From Verrucomicrobiia bacterium (GTDB lineage: Bacteria; Verrucomicrobiota; Verrucomicrobiia; Limisphaerales; Fontisphaeraceae): a stretch of 64,000 nucleotides of DNA. The notes under the pieces were generated by a model. The model was not told the origin of the DNA. It saw only the letters and a program-made list of their open reading frames with translations, and searched no databases. Both the position numbers and the translations under genes were made by a program. The DNA lies in NCBI GenBank assembly GCA_026414565.1, contig JAOAIT010000055.1, positions 124,001 through 188,000 on the forward strand. The letters are read 5' to 3'. Shown here piece by piece: positions 1 to 8,884 of this stretch; position 1 is the stretch's first letter, and every line of letters begins with the position of its first letter.

Positions 1-1011
1 CCGCTGGCGGGCATCGTTCAACTGAAACTCCTGTTTCTGGGCCTGAAGCTGCGCGATCTGCTGCGCCTGCTCCGGGATGTTCGGATCCAGCGATTCGATG
101 AGATAATCAAACCGTTTCAGGTTGGTGTCCGCGATGGCCTTTTCCAGCGAGGGATCCGCCCCGCCTTCGGAATTGCGGATGCGCTCGTAGTATTCGAGGG
201 CCTTGTCGTAATCCTTCTTCTGCGCATGCAGCTCGGCCAGATCGCGCAGCACTTTCAGATTGTTGGGCTCGCGCGCCAGGCGCTCCTCTTTTTCCCGGAT
301 GAGCTGCGTGGTGACATCTTCGGTTTTCACCTGCCGGCTTTCCTGCTCCAGGGCCACGGCTTCCTCCTTGTCTTTGAGGACGTCGCGGTAACTGCCCTGA
401 CCATCGGCCAGCGCGCCAAAGCCCGTTTCATCCAGGGTGCGCCGGGCGGAGAGATTTTTGTAGGCCTGGGCCACTTCCGCATCGTTGGGGTTGGCCTTCA
501 GCATTTCGCTGTAGATGGCCTCCGCCTTGGCGATCTGATGGATGCGCTGGTAGGCCTCGGCCAGTTGCAGGCGCAGGGCGCGGTCTTTGGGCGAGGCCTT
601 GGCGAGAATTTCCAGCGACAAGATGGCGGTGCGCGGAAAATCCGCCGCCAGGGCGGCCTCGGCCAGCACGCGGTGGGCGGCGGAATTATGCGGGTCGTTG
701 TTCAAGATTTGTTCGGCAATGGCGATGGCTTCGATGGGGTCTTTGCGCATGGCCAATTGGGCTTTGGCCACCAGCGGTTGCGAGCTGGCGGCGCCGATCA
801 CCTTCTTGAACAGCCCCGCTTTGGCCCCCGCTTTCTTGAACTGGGCGGCCCGCAGCAGCTCGCGGCACTCGTAGAAACCGGGTTCGCGGGCCAGGACCTG
901 CTCGAAATGAATGAACGCGTAATCCAGGATGTTGCGTTGCAGGGCAACCTTGCCCTTCTCAAAAATCTCGCGCACTGCCGGCGGGATTTCATTGATGGTT
1001 TTCTCAGGCAT
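1..1011 (-). CDS. TPR-repeat protein (3' end beyond window)
   Basis: Reading frame open from ATG at 1011 to the window edge (337 codons seen, starting MPEKTINEIP), so the C-terminus is missing. The translation is helical and shows repeated tetratricopeptide pairs, e.g. around residues 15-45, 110-180 and 235-280 with N-D/P-N-D turns between helices (LKANPNDAEVAQAYKNL). No signal peptide or membrane segment is visible, so a cytoplasmic scaffold is likely. It lies 75 bp downstream of the ACP gene on the same strand and may be the last member of that operon. Partner unknown. Confidence 0.8.
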   Translation of the reverse strand, partial: MPEKTINEIPPAVREIFEKGKVALQRNILDYAFIHFEQVLAREPGFYECRELLRAAQFKKAGAKAGLFKKVIGAASSQPLVAKAQLAMRKDPIEAIAIAEQILNNDPHNSAAHRVLAEAALAADFPRTAILSLEILAKASPKDRALRLQLAEAYQRIHQIAKAEAIYSEMLKANPNDAEVAQAYKNLSARRTLDETGFGALADGQGSYRDVLKDKEEAVALEQESRQVKTEDVTTQLIREKEERLAREPNNLKVLRDLAELHAQKKDYDKALEYYERIRNSEGGADPSLEKAIADTNLKRFDYLIESLDPNIPEQAQQIAQLQAQKQEFQLNDARQR

Positions 1012-1086
1012 AACAACTCAGGTCCCACTTTGCTTTGCAGGCTTGCATTATTCCACATCAAAGCCGCCGGCCGGGCAAGTCCTGAT

Positions 1087-1377
1087 TTACGCGGGCGGGC
1101 CGGCGCTGCCGGTGCTGGCGCCGCGGTTTTGCAGCACGGCCTCCGTCATGGTGTTGATGTTTTGCAGGACGCGCCGGGCGGTTTCGGGATCGGCAATCTT
1201 CAGGCCAAAATGCTTGTCAAGCATGACCACCAACTGCAGGGCGTCCACGCTGTCCAGCCCCAGGCTGTTGGGGCCAAACAACGCCTGGTCATCGCCAATG
1301 TCCCCGGCGGCGACCTGCAGCATGAGGTTCTCGACCATCAACTGTTTGATTTGCGCTTTGATTGCCTGCGTGTCCAT
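1087..1377 (-). CDS. acyl carrier protein
   Basis: 96 aa, four-helix ACP fold. The motif LGLDSVDALQL places the phosphopantetheine-accepting Ser at residue 43 (Asp42-Ser43). It would carry acyl or polyketide intermediates for the two ketosynthase-type proteins and the reductase encoded just upstream. Its ATG overlaps the TAA of the reductase gene by one base (TAATG), which indicates translational coupling. The C-terminal tail after residue 80 (GASTGSAGPPA) is low complexity. Because it sits with a KS/KS-like pair, it is more likely a dedicated pathway ACP than the housekeeping acpP; that part is inference. Confidence 0.9.
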   Translation of the reverse strand: MDTQAIKAQIKQLMVENLMLQVAAGDIGDDQALFGPNSLGLDSVDALQLVVMLDKHFGLKIADPETARRVLQNINTMTEAVLQNRGASTGSAGPPA

Positions 1378-2108
1378 TAAAGAATTCCTCCGTCCACTTT
1401 GAGCACCGCCCCGGTAATGTAACCCGCCTCGGCGCTGGCCAGAAAGCGCACCGCGGCGGCGACTTCCTCGGGGCGGCCAAACCGCCGCATGGGCACCTGG
1501 CGGGCGCGGGCCTGGCGTTCAGTCTCCGGCAGTTGCATCAGATCCCCGCTCTCGATGTACCCGGGGCAAACAGCGTTCACAGTGATGCCCAACCGGGCCA
1601 CTTCCTTGGCCAGAGACTGGGTGAGAGCAATCACGCCCGCCTTGGCGGCGGCGTAGTTGGTCTGGCCGGCCGGCGCAAGCAGGGCGCTCAAGGAGGCGAT
1701 GTTGACGATACGCCCCTGGCGTTGGGCAATCATCCGGGGCAGGGCGGCCTGGCATCCCAGAAACACGCCTTCCAGGTTGACCCGCACAATGTCCCGCCAC
1801 ACCTCGCTGGGCATCTGGCCCAGGAGCATGTCCTGATGCCGGCCGGCGTTGTTCACCAAAACATCCAGGCGCCCTTCCTGTTGCTCCAGGGCGCCGAGCG
1901 TCTGTTGCCAGGAGGCCTCGCTGGTGACCTCCAGCTCAACACAGGCGCAGCGGCCGGGAAATTCCGCGCCCAGGGCTTCGGCGCGCTCGCGGTGCTGGCG
2001 CACGCCCAGCCAAAGGCGATTGGCGGGTGACTCCTGCAGGAAAGCACGGGCGATGGCCAGTCCCAAACTGCCATTGCCACCGGTAATCAACACGACCCGC
2101 GCTTGCAT
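1377..2108 (-). CDS. fabG: 3-oxoacyl-ACP reductase (FabG-type SDR)
   Basis: 243 aa, full-length classical short-chain dehydrogenase. It has the NADPH-binding TGGNGSLG motif near residue 9, NNAG at 86-89, and the catalytic set Asn111, Ser139, Tyr152 and Lys156 (YAAAK). The C-terminal VDGGIL is typical of FabG. It reduces the beta-keto group of ACP-bound intermediates made by the adjacent ketosynthase. It follows the KS-like gene by 56 bp and overlaps the ACP start by one base. Whether it serves core fatty acid synthesis or a special lipid or polyene cannot be told from sequence alone. Confidence 0.9.
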   Translation of the reverse strand: MQARVVLITGGNGSLGLAIARAFLQESPANRLWLGVRQHRERAEALGAEFPGRCACVELEVTSEASWQQTLGALEQQEGRLDVLVNNAGRHQDMLLGQMPSEVWRDIVRVNLEGVFLGCQAALPRMIAQRQGRIVNIASLSALLAPAGQTNYAAAKAGVIALTQSLAKEVARLGITVNAVCPGYIESGDLMQLPETERQARARQVPMRRFGRPEEVAAAVRFLASAEAGYITGAVLKVDGGIL

Positions 2109-2164
2109 GATAACGGGAGGGGATAGTGCCGGAAAGTCGCCGGGGACGGCAACTGCAAATCACC

Positions 2165-3193
2165 TCATCCGCGCACCCAGGCGGCAGTCATGGCTTGATG
2201 GTTGCAACCGGCAACGCTCACGACTCCCGCCGTGGCCTGGCCTTGGGCCACGGCATCCGCCGCCAGAATCGTCTGCCAGGCGGTGGCGGCCGTGAAGGCG
2301 TTGCCCAGCAGGCTGCGCACTGCAAGCTGTTGGCCCGGCCAGTCGCTCCAGGCTTCCCGCTCGACGCCATCATGGCGCGGCAAGGCCATGCGGCTGTCAC
2401 ACAGCAAAGCCCGGGGGCTGGCAAAAGGTTGCATTTGCTGGCGGGCGGCGCGCATGGCGGCTGATCGTCCTCCCGGCAGCACATAGGCAAAGGGATCGCT
2501 CACCGCGGCCAGGTGCGGCGCGGCCCCAGACGGCGGGCGGCGGCCCAGCAACACGGCGCCGGCGCCTTCACTGGCAATGTGCCGGCGCAGAAACAAACGA
2601 AAGGCGTCGGCGGGCAGCCAGTCCAGTTCTTCGGCGGCCACCACCAGGCATTGCTCGACACGCCCGGCACTCAACCATTGGGCGGCCAGCGCCAGGCCGG
2701 CGAGGTAGGCGGTGTCATCGCCAATGAGCGTATAAACCGGCCCGGTCAGGCCCAGGAGGGCGGCCAGATGACTGGCCGGGGCGTTGAGCACGGTTTCCGG
2801 GAACAACATCGGACTGGCGGTGAGCGGATCCCGAAGTGCCTCGGCATAAAACCGCCGGGTGTAATTCAGTGGCCCCGCCATGGTGCAGAAAATCAGGCCC
2901 AGCCCCGGCCGCGGCGCCAGGGGGGAAGGATGGCCCAGCGCCTCCAACGCCGCAGCCACGGTAAAATGACTGATGTTGCTCGTGCGCCGCAGACGCGGAT
3001 GCGCCAGGAAGCCGGGCCGCGTCGGGGGCGGCGGCACTTTGCGCGCTGGCAGCGGGGTGCTCCAGCCCGGCCGCTCCAGCTCGTTCACCGGCAACGGCTC
3101 ATGGCGCAGCACGGCTTCCCGCAGCGCGGCCACACCCCATCCCGCAGGGCTGACAGCCCCCAAGCCGAGGATATGGAAGGTGATCTGGCTCAT
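2165..3193 (-). CDS. degenerate ketosynthase (chain-length-factor-like)
   Basis: 342 aa; the ATG at 3193 overlaps the TGA of the upstream ketosynthase (ATGA), which fixes the start even though the frame stays open further upstream. It has a thiolase-fold N-terminus (ILGLGAVSPAGWG) and the GP-V-Y segment that normally leads into the nucleophile elbow. The active-site Cys is missing: the aligned position is Asp160 (TLIGDDTAY). No HGTGT His motif is present and the second His region reads LLGNAF. About 70 residues shorter than its neighbour. By analogy with KS-beta/chain length factors it probably forms a heterodimer with the active KS; function is inferred. Confidence 0.75.
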   Translation of the reverse strand: MSQITFHILGLGAVSPAGWGVAALREAVLRHEPLPVNELERPGWSTPLPARKVPPPPTRPGFLAHPRLRRTSNISHFTVAAALEALGHPSPLAPRPGLGLIFCTMAGPLNYTRRFYAEALRDPLTASPMLFPETVLNAPASHLAALLGLTGPVYTLIGDDTAYLAGLALAAQWLSAGRVEQCLVVAAEELDWLPADAFRLFLRRHIASEGAGAVLLGRRPPSGAAPHLAAVSDPFAYVLPGGRSAAMRAARQQMQPFASPRALLCDSRMALPRHDGVEREAWSDWPGQQLAVRSLLGNAFTAATAWQTILAADAVAQGQATAGVVSVAGCNHQAMTAAWVRG

Positions 3194-4431
3194 GGCCGGC
3201 GGCGCAGGATTAGGGTGGCATTGGCCCCGCCAAAACCAAAAGAGTTGCTCAAGGCGTATTCCAACACCGCCTCCTGAGGCTGGTTGACGATGGGCAGGGC
3301 ACAGGCCGGATCGGGCACTTCCCAACCGGCGTTGGGGGGCAGCCATTGCTCGCGCAAGGCCATCAAGCAAACCACCGCCTCCACCGCGCCCGCTCCCCCC
3401 AACAAATGGCCGATGACACCCTTGGTGGAGCTCACGGGGGGGATGGCTTGCTGTGAGGCCGCCCAGCGTTGAATGGCGGCGGCCTCGGCGCTGTCGTTCA
3501 GCGGAGTGCCAGTGCCGTGGGCGTTGATGTAACTCACCTGTTCAGGGCGGAGTCCTGCCATGGCCGTGGCTTCCTGCATGGCCTGAAGCGCCGCCTCGCC
3601 TTGCGGATGAGGCTGGGTCAGGTGGTGGATGTCAGTCGCCGCGCCATAACCCGCAATTTCTCCCAGGATTTCCCCGCCGCGCTGGCGGGCGTGCATTTCG
3701 CTTTCCAGCGCCAGCACGGCGGCGCCTTCGCCCAAGGCCAGCCCGTCCCGCCGGCGGTCAAAGGGCCGGCATTGGGTCAGGGAAAGGGATTGAAGCGAGT
3801 CAAACCCGCAAAACACCAGTTGACTCAGGGCATCGTAACCCCCGGCGAAAACGCGCTCGGCCAGGCCCCAGCGGATCAGATCAAAGGCGTGGCCAATGGC
3901 GTTGGCGCCGGAGGCGCAGGCGTTGGCGATGAAAATCGTGGGGCCGTGAAAACCCAGGGCGCGCTGGACGTTCAGGGCCTGGCGCTGGGCCTGGTAATGC
4001 AGGCCGCGGCCGGCCTGGGCGCGGAAGTTCCGGGGGTGAGTGAGGGCATGGCGAAAATACTCCTCCCCCCGTCCCATGCCGGCGCTGGTGGTGCCCAAAA
4101 CCATGGTGATCGGCTGGTGTTTCTCCCAACCGGCCTGCTCCCAGGCTTCCCGGGCAGCGTGATAAAGCAGATGATTGGCGCGGTCCCAGCGCCGCCATTC
4201 ATGGGGATGAATGCCAGGGGGCGGCTCGGACATCGGCAATTCCACTTCGGCGGCGGTTTTGGCGCGCTGCCGGGACACATCAAACAGGCTTACCGGCCGA
4301 AAGGCGGGTTTTCCCCGTCGAAAACCGGCGGCGTTGGCTTGCCACCCCCGGCCCAGGGCGGTAATGATGCCGGCCCCGGTGATGACCACCCGGGCGGCGG
4401 ATGTGCTGCACTGGCCGGCTTGAAATAACAC
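3190..4431 (-). CDS. beta-ketoacyl-ACP synthase II-type (active KS)
   Basis: 413 aa, FabF-like length. The catalytic triad is intact: Cys172 (NACASGANAIG), His305 (NAHGTGTP) and His342 with Lys337 (STKGVIGHLLGGAG); the C-terminal NSFGFGGANA glycine loop is present. It would catalyse decarboxylative condensation of malonyl-ACP with an acyl-ACP. The start used is a GTG at 4431; RVVITGAG begins at residue 14, so the N-terminus is about 10 residues longer than usual and a later GTG is possible. First gene of a minus-strand operon (KS, KS-like, reductase, ACP, TPR). Confidence 0.9.
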   Translation of the reverse strand: MLFQAGQCSTSAARVVITGAGIITALGRGWQANAAGFRRGKPAFRPVSLFDVSRQRAKTAAEVELPMSEPPPGIHPHEWRRWDRANHLLYHAAREAWEQAGWEKHQPITMVLGTTSAGMGRGEEYFRHALTHPRNFRAQAGRGLHYQAQRQALNVQRALGFHGPTIFIANACASGANAIGHAFDLIRWGLAERVFAGGYDALSQLVFCGFDSLQSLSLTQCRPFDRRRDGLALGEGAAVLALESEMHARQRGGEILGEIAGYGAATDIHHLTQPHPQGEAALQAMQEATAMAGLRPEQVSYINAHGTGTPLNDSAEAAAIQRWAASQQAIPPVSSTKGVIGHLLGGAGAVEAVVCLMALREQWLPPNAGWEVPDPACALPIVNQPQEAVLEYALSNSFGFGGANATLILRRRP

Positions 4432-4582
4432 GCCTCAAAATGCCCCTACGGCGCGCCAAACTTAGGAATATCCCGGGGTGAAGTCAAACTTGGATGATGC
4501 GGCGCGGGCAGATGCGCCGGGGCCCGAGCAACTTTTGGCTTTGAACGGGTTAGTGGAGTAAAGCAAACTGGCGTTGCTGCGT

Positions 4583-5878
4583 ATGCCGCAATTTACTTAC
4601 AAAGCCCGCCGCCGCAACGGCGAGGTGGTCACCGGGGTGTTGGAGGTGCCGGACCGCTCCGCCGCGCTGGCGCAAATCGAGCGTCTGGGGCTGCTGCCCG
4701 TGATGGTGGACCAGCCCAAGGGCGGCGTGGTGGTGGACAAGGCGGCCCGGAAGGGCGTCGGTGCCCCCGCCGCGGCCGGGGCGTCGGCCCTGTTGCCGCC
4801 GGGGCTGCGGGAGCTGTTTCTGCGCCAGCGCCGGCCCAAACTGCAAGAGGTGGCCACCTTTACCCAGCAACTGGCGAATCTGCTGCACTCGGGCATGCCG
4901 CTGACCGTGGCGCTGAACAGCATGACCCATCTGGAAAGCAAGGGTATTCCGGCGGAGGTCAGCCGCCAGTTGCGGCAGGATGTCACCGAAGGCCGGAGCC
5001 TGTCCGATGCCATGGCGCGGCAGCCGCTGATTTTCAGCGACATGTACGTGAACATGGTGCGGGCCGGCGAGCAAAGCGGCGCGCTGGTGGATGTGTTGCG
5101 GCGGCTGGCAGAACATTACACCCGGTTTGCGGAGGTGCAGGCCAAGTTTGTGTCGGCCCTGATCTACCCGGCGGTGGTGACGTTCGTCGGCATTGGCATC
5201 ATCGTTTTCTTCATGACCTTCATGCTGCCGAAATTCAAGGAGATCTTTGAAGGCATCAAGGTCCCCCTGCCGCGGCCCACACAGATTTTGATGAAAGTGG
5301 GCGATTTGATGGTCAGCCCCAGTTTCTGGGTGATCTCCGGCCTGGTGATCTCGGCGCTGGCAGTGCTGTTCATGCGCTTCAAAAACTCCCCGGGCGGCCG
5401 GCGCACGCTGGACGGCTGGAAGCTGCGCCTGCCGGTGGTGGGGCAGATTTTCCGGCTCAACCTGTACGCCCAATTCGCGCGGGTGCTGGCGACGCTGCTG
5501 CAAAATGGCGTGCCGGTGCTCACGGCCCTCAAGATCACTGAGCAGGTCATCCCTAACCAGGTGTTGAAGGAGGCCATTGCCCAGACCCGCGAAGCGGTGA
5601 CCGATGGCAAAACCCTGGCCCAGCCGCTGGCGCGCAGCAAGGTGTTCCCGCAGCTCATGATTGATTTGATCAAGATTGGCGAGGAAACCGGCGATGTGCC
5701 GGGGGCGTTGCGCAATCTGGCCGATACCTATGAAAATGAGTTGAGCTTGGCGTTGCGGGTGATGACCAATTTGATTGAGCCGGTGATGATCATCGTCATG
5801 GCCGTGGGCGTGGGGCTGCTCCTGTTCAGCATCCTCTCGGCCATGTTTGAAATCACCAACAGCATTGGACGCGGATGA
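4583..5878 (+). CDS. gspF: type II secretion / type IV pilus inner-membrane platform protein GspF/PilC
   Basis: 431 aa. Begins MPQFTYKARRRNGEVVTG, the classic GspF/PilC N-terminus, so ATG 4583 is preferred to the TTG nine bases earlier. Two tandem T2SSF domains (about 85-205 and 285-410) repeat the F-x-Q-L-A-x-L-L-xx-G-P motif (FTQQLANLLHSGMP; FARVLATLLQNGVP). Hydrophobic helices lie at roughly 190-220, 245-270 and near the C-terminus. It forms the cytoplasmic-membrane platform that couples the ATPase to pseudopilus assembly. TGA overlaps the next gene (ATGA). Neither ATPase nor secretin genes lie in this window. Confidence 0.92.
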   Translation: MPQFTYKARRRNGEVVTGVLEVPDRSAALAQIERLGLLPVMVDQPKGGVVVDKAARKGVGAPAAAGASALLPPGLRELFLRQRRPKLQEVATFTQQLANLLHSGMPLTVALNSMTHLESKGIPAEVSRQLRQDVTEGRSLSDAMARQPLIFSDMYVNMVRAGEQSGALVDVLRRLAEHYTRFAEVQAKFVSALIYPAVVTFVGIGIIVFFMTFMLPKFKEIFEGIKVPLPRPTQILMKVGDLMVSPSFWVISGLVISALAVLFMRFKNSPGGRRTLDGWKLRLPVVGQIFRLNLYAQFARVLATLLQNGVPVLTALKITEQVIPNQVLKEAIAQTREAVTDGKTLAQPLARSKVFPQLMIDLIKIGEETGDVPGALRNLADTYENELSLALRVMTNLIEPVMIIVMAVGVGLLLFSILSAMFEITNSIGRG

Positions 5879-6387
5879 AGCGGCGGCCGGGCGCAAAGGT
5901 GACAGGTGGACCCGCGGCGGGCGCGGGGCGGGGGGCGTTCACCTTGGTGGAACTGATGATTGTGGTGGCCATCATGGGGCTGGTGGTGGGCATCGGCATC
6001 CCCGCCATCTTCCGGGCGGCCGAGAAAGACGCCCTGCGCGCCACCGTCACCGCCATGATGGAGGCCTGCCAGGCGGCCCGGGCCCAGGCGATTTTAAGCG
6101 GCCAGACGCAGACGCTGATGTTGCGGCCGCGCGAGCGCGCTTTTGAAGCGCCGGGCAAAGGCTCGTTTGTGGTGCCGCAAAACGTGGGCATTGACGCGTT
6201 GGAGGTCAATTTTGTGGACGTGCGCGAATTCGACCACGCGCCGGTGCGCTTTTATCCCAACGGCACCAGTGACGAATTTACCGTGGTGTTCTCCTCCGCC
6301 CGGCATGAGCAGCGTTTCATTGAATTGGACTGCATCACCGCGCTGCCGCGGCTGGAAAATGAGCAGACCACCCGCTACCGGCGTTGA
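5875..6387 (+). CDS. gspH: pseudopilin GspH-like
   Basis: 170 aa. A basic leader of about 20 residues is followed by AFTLVELMIVVAIMGLVVG, the prepilin peptidase site and hydrophobic alpha-1 spine with Glu5; residue -1 at the cleavage site is Ala rather than Gly. The rest is a GspH-like minor pseudopilin globular domain (FYPNGTSDEFTVVF). Translationally coupled to gspF by a 4-base overlap and followed 3 bp later by the next pseudopilin. Product acts in the periplasmic pseudopilus. Confidence 0.85.
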   Translation: MKRRPGAKVTGGPAAGAGRGAFTLVELMIVVAIMGLVVGIGIPAIFRAAEKDALRATVTAMMEACQAARAQAILSGQTQTLMLRPRERAFEAPGKGSFVVPQNVGIDALEVNFVDVREFDHAPVRFYPNGTSDEFTVVFSSARHEQRFIELDCITALPRLENEQTTRYRR

Positions 6388-6390
6388 GAC

Positions 6391-6843
6391 ATGAGATGGC
6401 ATGGACATGAGGGACGACTCCTGAACCCCGCCCGCCGCGCCTTCACCCTGGTGGAGGTGATGATTGCAGTGGGGATCTTTTTTATCGCCCTGCTCTCCAT
6501 CCTGGGGGTGATGACTCGCGGTCTGGCCGCGGCGCGCGGCCTGCAGATCAGCGCGCCGGACACCGGCATGCTGGCGGCGGAGCGCTATGTCACCAACATG
6601 CTCGACGAAGCCACCTCCAGCGGAGATTTTGGCGACGCTTATCCGGGGTTCACCTGGGAGCGCGACGAGTACCCCGTGGCCTCCAACGGCTTGTGGCGGG
6701 CGGATTTCTTCGTCTTCAAACGCACCGATCGGGGCCCGCTGTTGTATGACACCCTGAGCATCTGGCTCTACAAACCGGATTCCAAAATGAAAGGCGGCAT
6801 CAGCCGCCCCGCGTTTGAAAGTGACAACGTCGATTTGCGGTAA
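6391..6843 (+). CDS. gspI: pseudopilin GspI-like
   Basis: 150 aa minor pseudopilin. The leader ends ARRAFTLVEVMIAVGIFF, giving the prepilin methylation/cleavage motif with Ala before Phe1. The position in the F-H-I-J-K gene order and small globular C-domain (PGFTWERDEYPV) support GspI, which nucleates the pseudopilus tip with GspJ and GspK. The stop codon is 4 bp before the gspJ start. Confidence 0.8.
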   Translation: MRWHGHEGRLLNPARRAFTLVEVMIAVGIFFIALLSILGVMTRGLAAARGLQISAPDTGMLAAERYVTNMLDEATSSGDFGDAYPGFTWERDEYPVASNGLWRADFFVFKRTDRGPLLYDTLSIWLYKPDSKMKGGISRPAFESDNVDLR

Positions 6844-6847
6844 GGCC

Positions 6848-7660
6848 ATGAATGCGCCGCACTTTATACCTCCCTGGCACCGGCTCCCGCGTGGCTTCAC
6901 GCTGCTGGAGGTCATGCTGGCGCTGGGCATTTTTTCCATGGTTTTGGTGTCCATCTACGCCACCTGGAGCGCGTTGACCAAGGGCGCCCGCATTGCCGGG
7001 GACGCCACCGCGGCGGTGCAGCGCGCCCGCATGACCGTGCGGGCCATTGAGGACGCCTTGAACACAGCCCAGATTTACGCCGGCAACCCGGATAAATACT
7101 GGTTTGAAGCCCGCAAGGCAGGGGAGTTTTCCGCCCTGAGTCTGACCGCCCGCCTGCCGGCTACTTTTCCCGGCAGCGGTCTGTACGGGGAGCAGCGCCT
7201 GCGGCTGGTGGAATTCATTGTGGAAGAGGGGCCGGACTCGACGCGGGAGTTGCACCTCTATCAAAAAGCGGTGCTGGCGCCGGACAATGAGCCGCCCTAT
7301 CGCATCACGCTGGGGCGGGATGTCACGCTCTTCAAACTCGAGTTCTGGGATCCGCAAAAAAAGGACTGGGTGGACGAGTGGCTCAACCGCCAGACCAACA
7401 GCATCCCCCCGCTGGTGCGGGTGTCGGTGGGCATGGGGCCCCGCTCGCGGCAGTTTGGCGATGACCGCGAGCTGGTTTCGCGCGTCATTGCGCCGGCGGC
7501 GATCGTGGTGCCGCGCGAGTACCAGATCCCGGGCACGGCCCAGCCGCCCACCCTGCCGCCCGGCACGCCGGTGCGCAGCGGCAGCGGCACCGTGACCCCG
7601 CCCGTTACTCCCACCCCGGCGCCGGGGCTGGGCTTCCCGGGCGGCATCCCGGGCAACTGA
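6848..7660 (+). CDS. gspJ: pseudopilin GspJ-like
   Basis: 270 aa from the ATG at 6848; the in-frame GTG 33 bases earlier lies inside gspI and is not needed. Prepilin motif LPRGFTLLEVMLALGIFSMV has the canonical Gly-Phe cleavage site and Glu5. The central domain (residues about 55-210) resembles GspJ, with paired strands reading ELHLYQKAVLAP and DVTLFKLEFWDPQKKDWVDEW. A Pro/Gly/Thr-rich C-terminal tail of about 50 residues (TPAPGLGFPGG) is unusual and may be a flexible linker in the pseudopilus tip. Confidence 0.82.
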   Translation: MNAPHFIPPWHRLPRGFTLLEVMLALGIFSMVLVSIYATWSALTKGARIAGDATAAVQRARMTVRAIEDALNTAQIYAGNPDKYWFEARKAGEFSALSLTARLPATFPGSGLYGEQRLRLVEFIVEEGPDSTRELHLYQKAVLAPDNEPPYRITLGRDVTLFKLEFWDPQKKDWVDEWLNRQTNSIPPLVRVSVGMGPRSRQFGDDRELVSRVIAPAAIVVPREYQIPGTAQPPTLPPGTPVRSGSGTVTPPVTPTPAPGLGFPGGIPGN

Positions 7661-7670
7661 ACCAGGCACG

Positions 7671-8792
7671 ATGCGCACCCGCCCACCATCTCCCGTTCAC
7701 CGTGGCATTGCCCTCATCATTGTGATGGTGGTCATCACCTTTTTTAGCATGCTGGCCGCAGCGTTTGCCTACCGCATCAAGGTGGAGACACGGCTGGCGC
7801 GCAATGCCGCTTACAATGCGGAAATGGACTGGCTGGGGCGCTCGGGGGTGGAACTGGCCAAATATGTCATCGGGGTGCAGCGCACCATTCCCAATGAGCC
7901 GTACGATTCGCTCAATCAAAAATGGGCCGGGGGTCCGGGCAATTCCAACAGCATCCTCGCCAACGTCCGCCTGAATGACATCGAGCTGGGCCGGGGGCGG
8001 TTCAGTGTGAAAATCACCGACTGTGAGCGCAAAATCAACATCAACCTGGCCAACGAAATCATCCTCAATCATGTGCTGGCGGTGATTGGCGTGGAGGCGT
8101 CCGAGTCGGCGGCCATTGTCGGCTCCATTCTGGACTGGATTGATCCGGATGATCAGACCCATTTGAACGGCGCGGAAAATGATTATTACCTTTCGCTGGA
8201 CCCGCCCTACCGCGCCAAAAATGGGCCCTTGGACGACATCAATGAATTGTTGCTCGTCAAGGGGGTGACGCCGGAGCTTTTCTGGGGGCCCAAATACTCC
8301 GGGCCGCCCACGGTCACCCAGCGCTCACGCACCCGCTTTGGGTTGGAGCCGGAGCCGGTCACTTACTCGGTGGGGCTGGTGGATGTGTTCACGCCGTTGT
8401 CGGCGCGTTTTGTGAACATTAACACGGCCAGCGCCACCGTGTTGCAAATGTGCCCGGGCGTGGATGAAACCATCGCCCAGGCCATCATCGAGCAACGCGC
8501 CGGCCCGGACGGGGTGGACGGGACGGAGGATGACACGCCCTTTCGCAACGTCATGGAATTAACCCGCATCCCCGGTCTCTTTGGGCCGGGAGCCGCGCCC
8601 CCGGCGCCGGGACAGCCAGGCCGGCCGGCGGCGCCGCCAGCCAGTCCGCTCACGAGTTTTTTCAGCACGCAAAGTTTTACCTTCGAGGTGGAGGTGGACG
8701 TGCGCCTGGACGACCAGCAGCGCACGTATTACGCCATCCTCCGGCGCGTGGACCAGCGCAACGTGCAGGTGCTCAACCTGTGGTGGCGCTGA
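7671..8792 (+). CDS. gspK: general secretion pathway protein GspK
   Basis: 373 aa. Single hydrophobic N-terminal segment GIALIIVMVVITFFSMLAAAFAYR with little prepilin Glu5 character, as is normal for GspK. Then the GspK domain with DWIDPDD and the helix-hairpin-helix-like stretch FVNINTASATVLQMCPGVDETIAQAIIEQR near residues 245-275. GspK caps the pseudopilus with GspI/GspJ. Last gene of the F-H-I-J-K run, 10 bp after gspJ. A Pro-rich insertion (around 305-325) follows PGLFGPGAAPPAPG. Confidence 0.87.
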   Translation: MRTRPPSPVHRGIALIIVMVVITFFSMLAAAFAYRIKVETRLARNAAYNAEMDWLGRSGVELAKYVIGVQRTIPNEPYDSLNQKWAGGPGNSNSILANVRLNDIELGRGRFSVKITDCERKININLANEIILNHVLAVIGVEASESAAIVGSILDWIDPDDQTHLNGAENDYYLSLDPPYRAKNGPLDDINELLLVKGVTPELFWGPKYSGPPTVTQRSRTRFGLEPEPVTYSVGLVDVFTPLSARFVNINTASATVLQMCPGVDETIAQAIIEQRAGPDGVDGTEDDTPFRNVMELTRIPGLFGPGAAPPAPGQPGRPAAPPASPLTSFFSTQSFTFEVEVDVRLDDQQRTYYAILRRVDQRNVQVLNLWWR

Positions 8793-8884
8793 GCCCGACC
8801 ACGCCGGGCGCCCGGCCCGCCAACTTGAATCTTGCCACGCCGCCGCAAATCCCGCTTCAATAGGCCACCAACCGAAGTAGCATT

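Noticed and set aside
8800-8830. Palindrome GCCGGGCGCCCGGC after gspK
   Set aside because: Self-complementary without loop or T-run; expected by chance in such GC-rich spacer.
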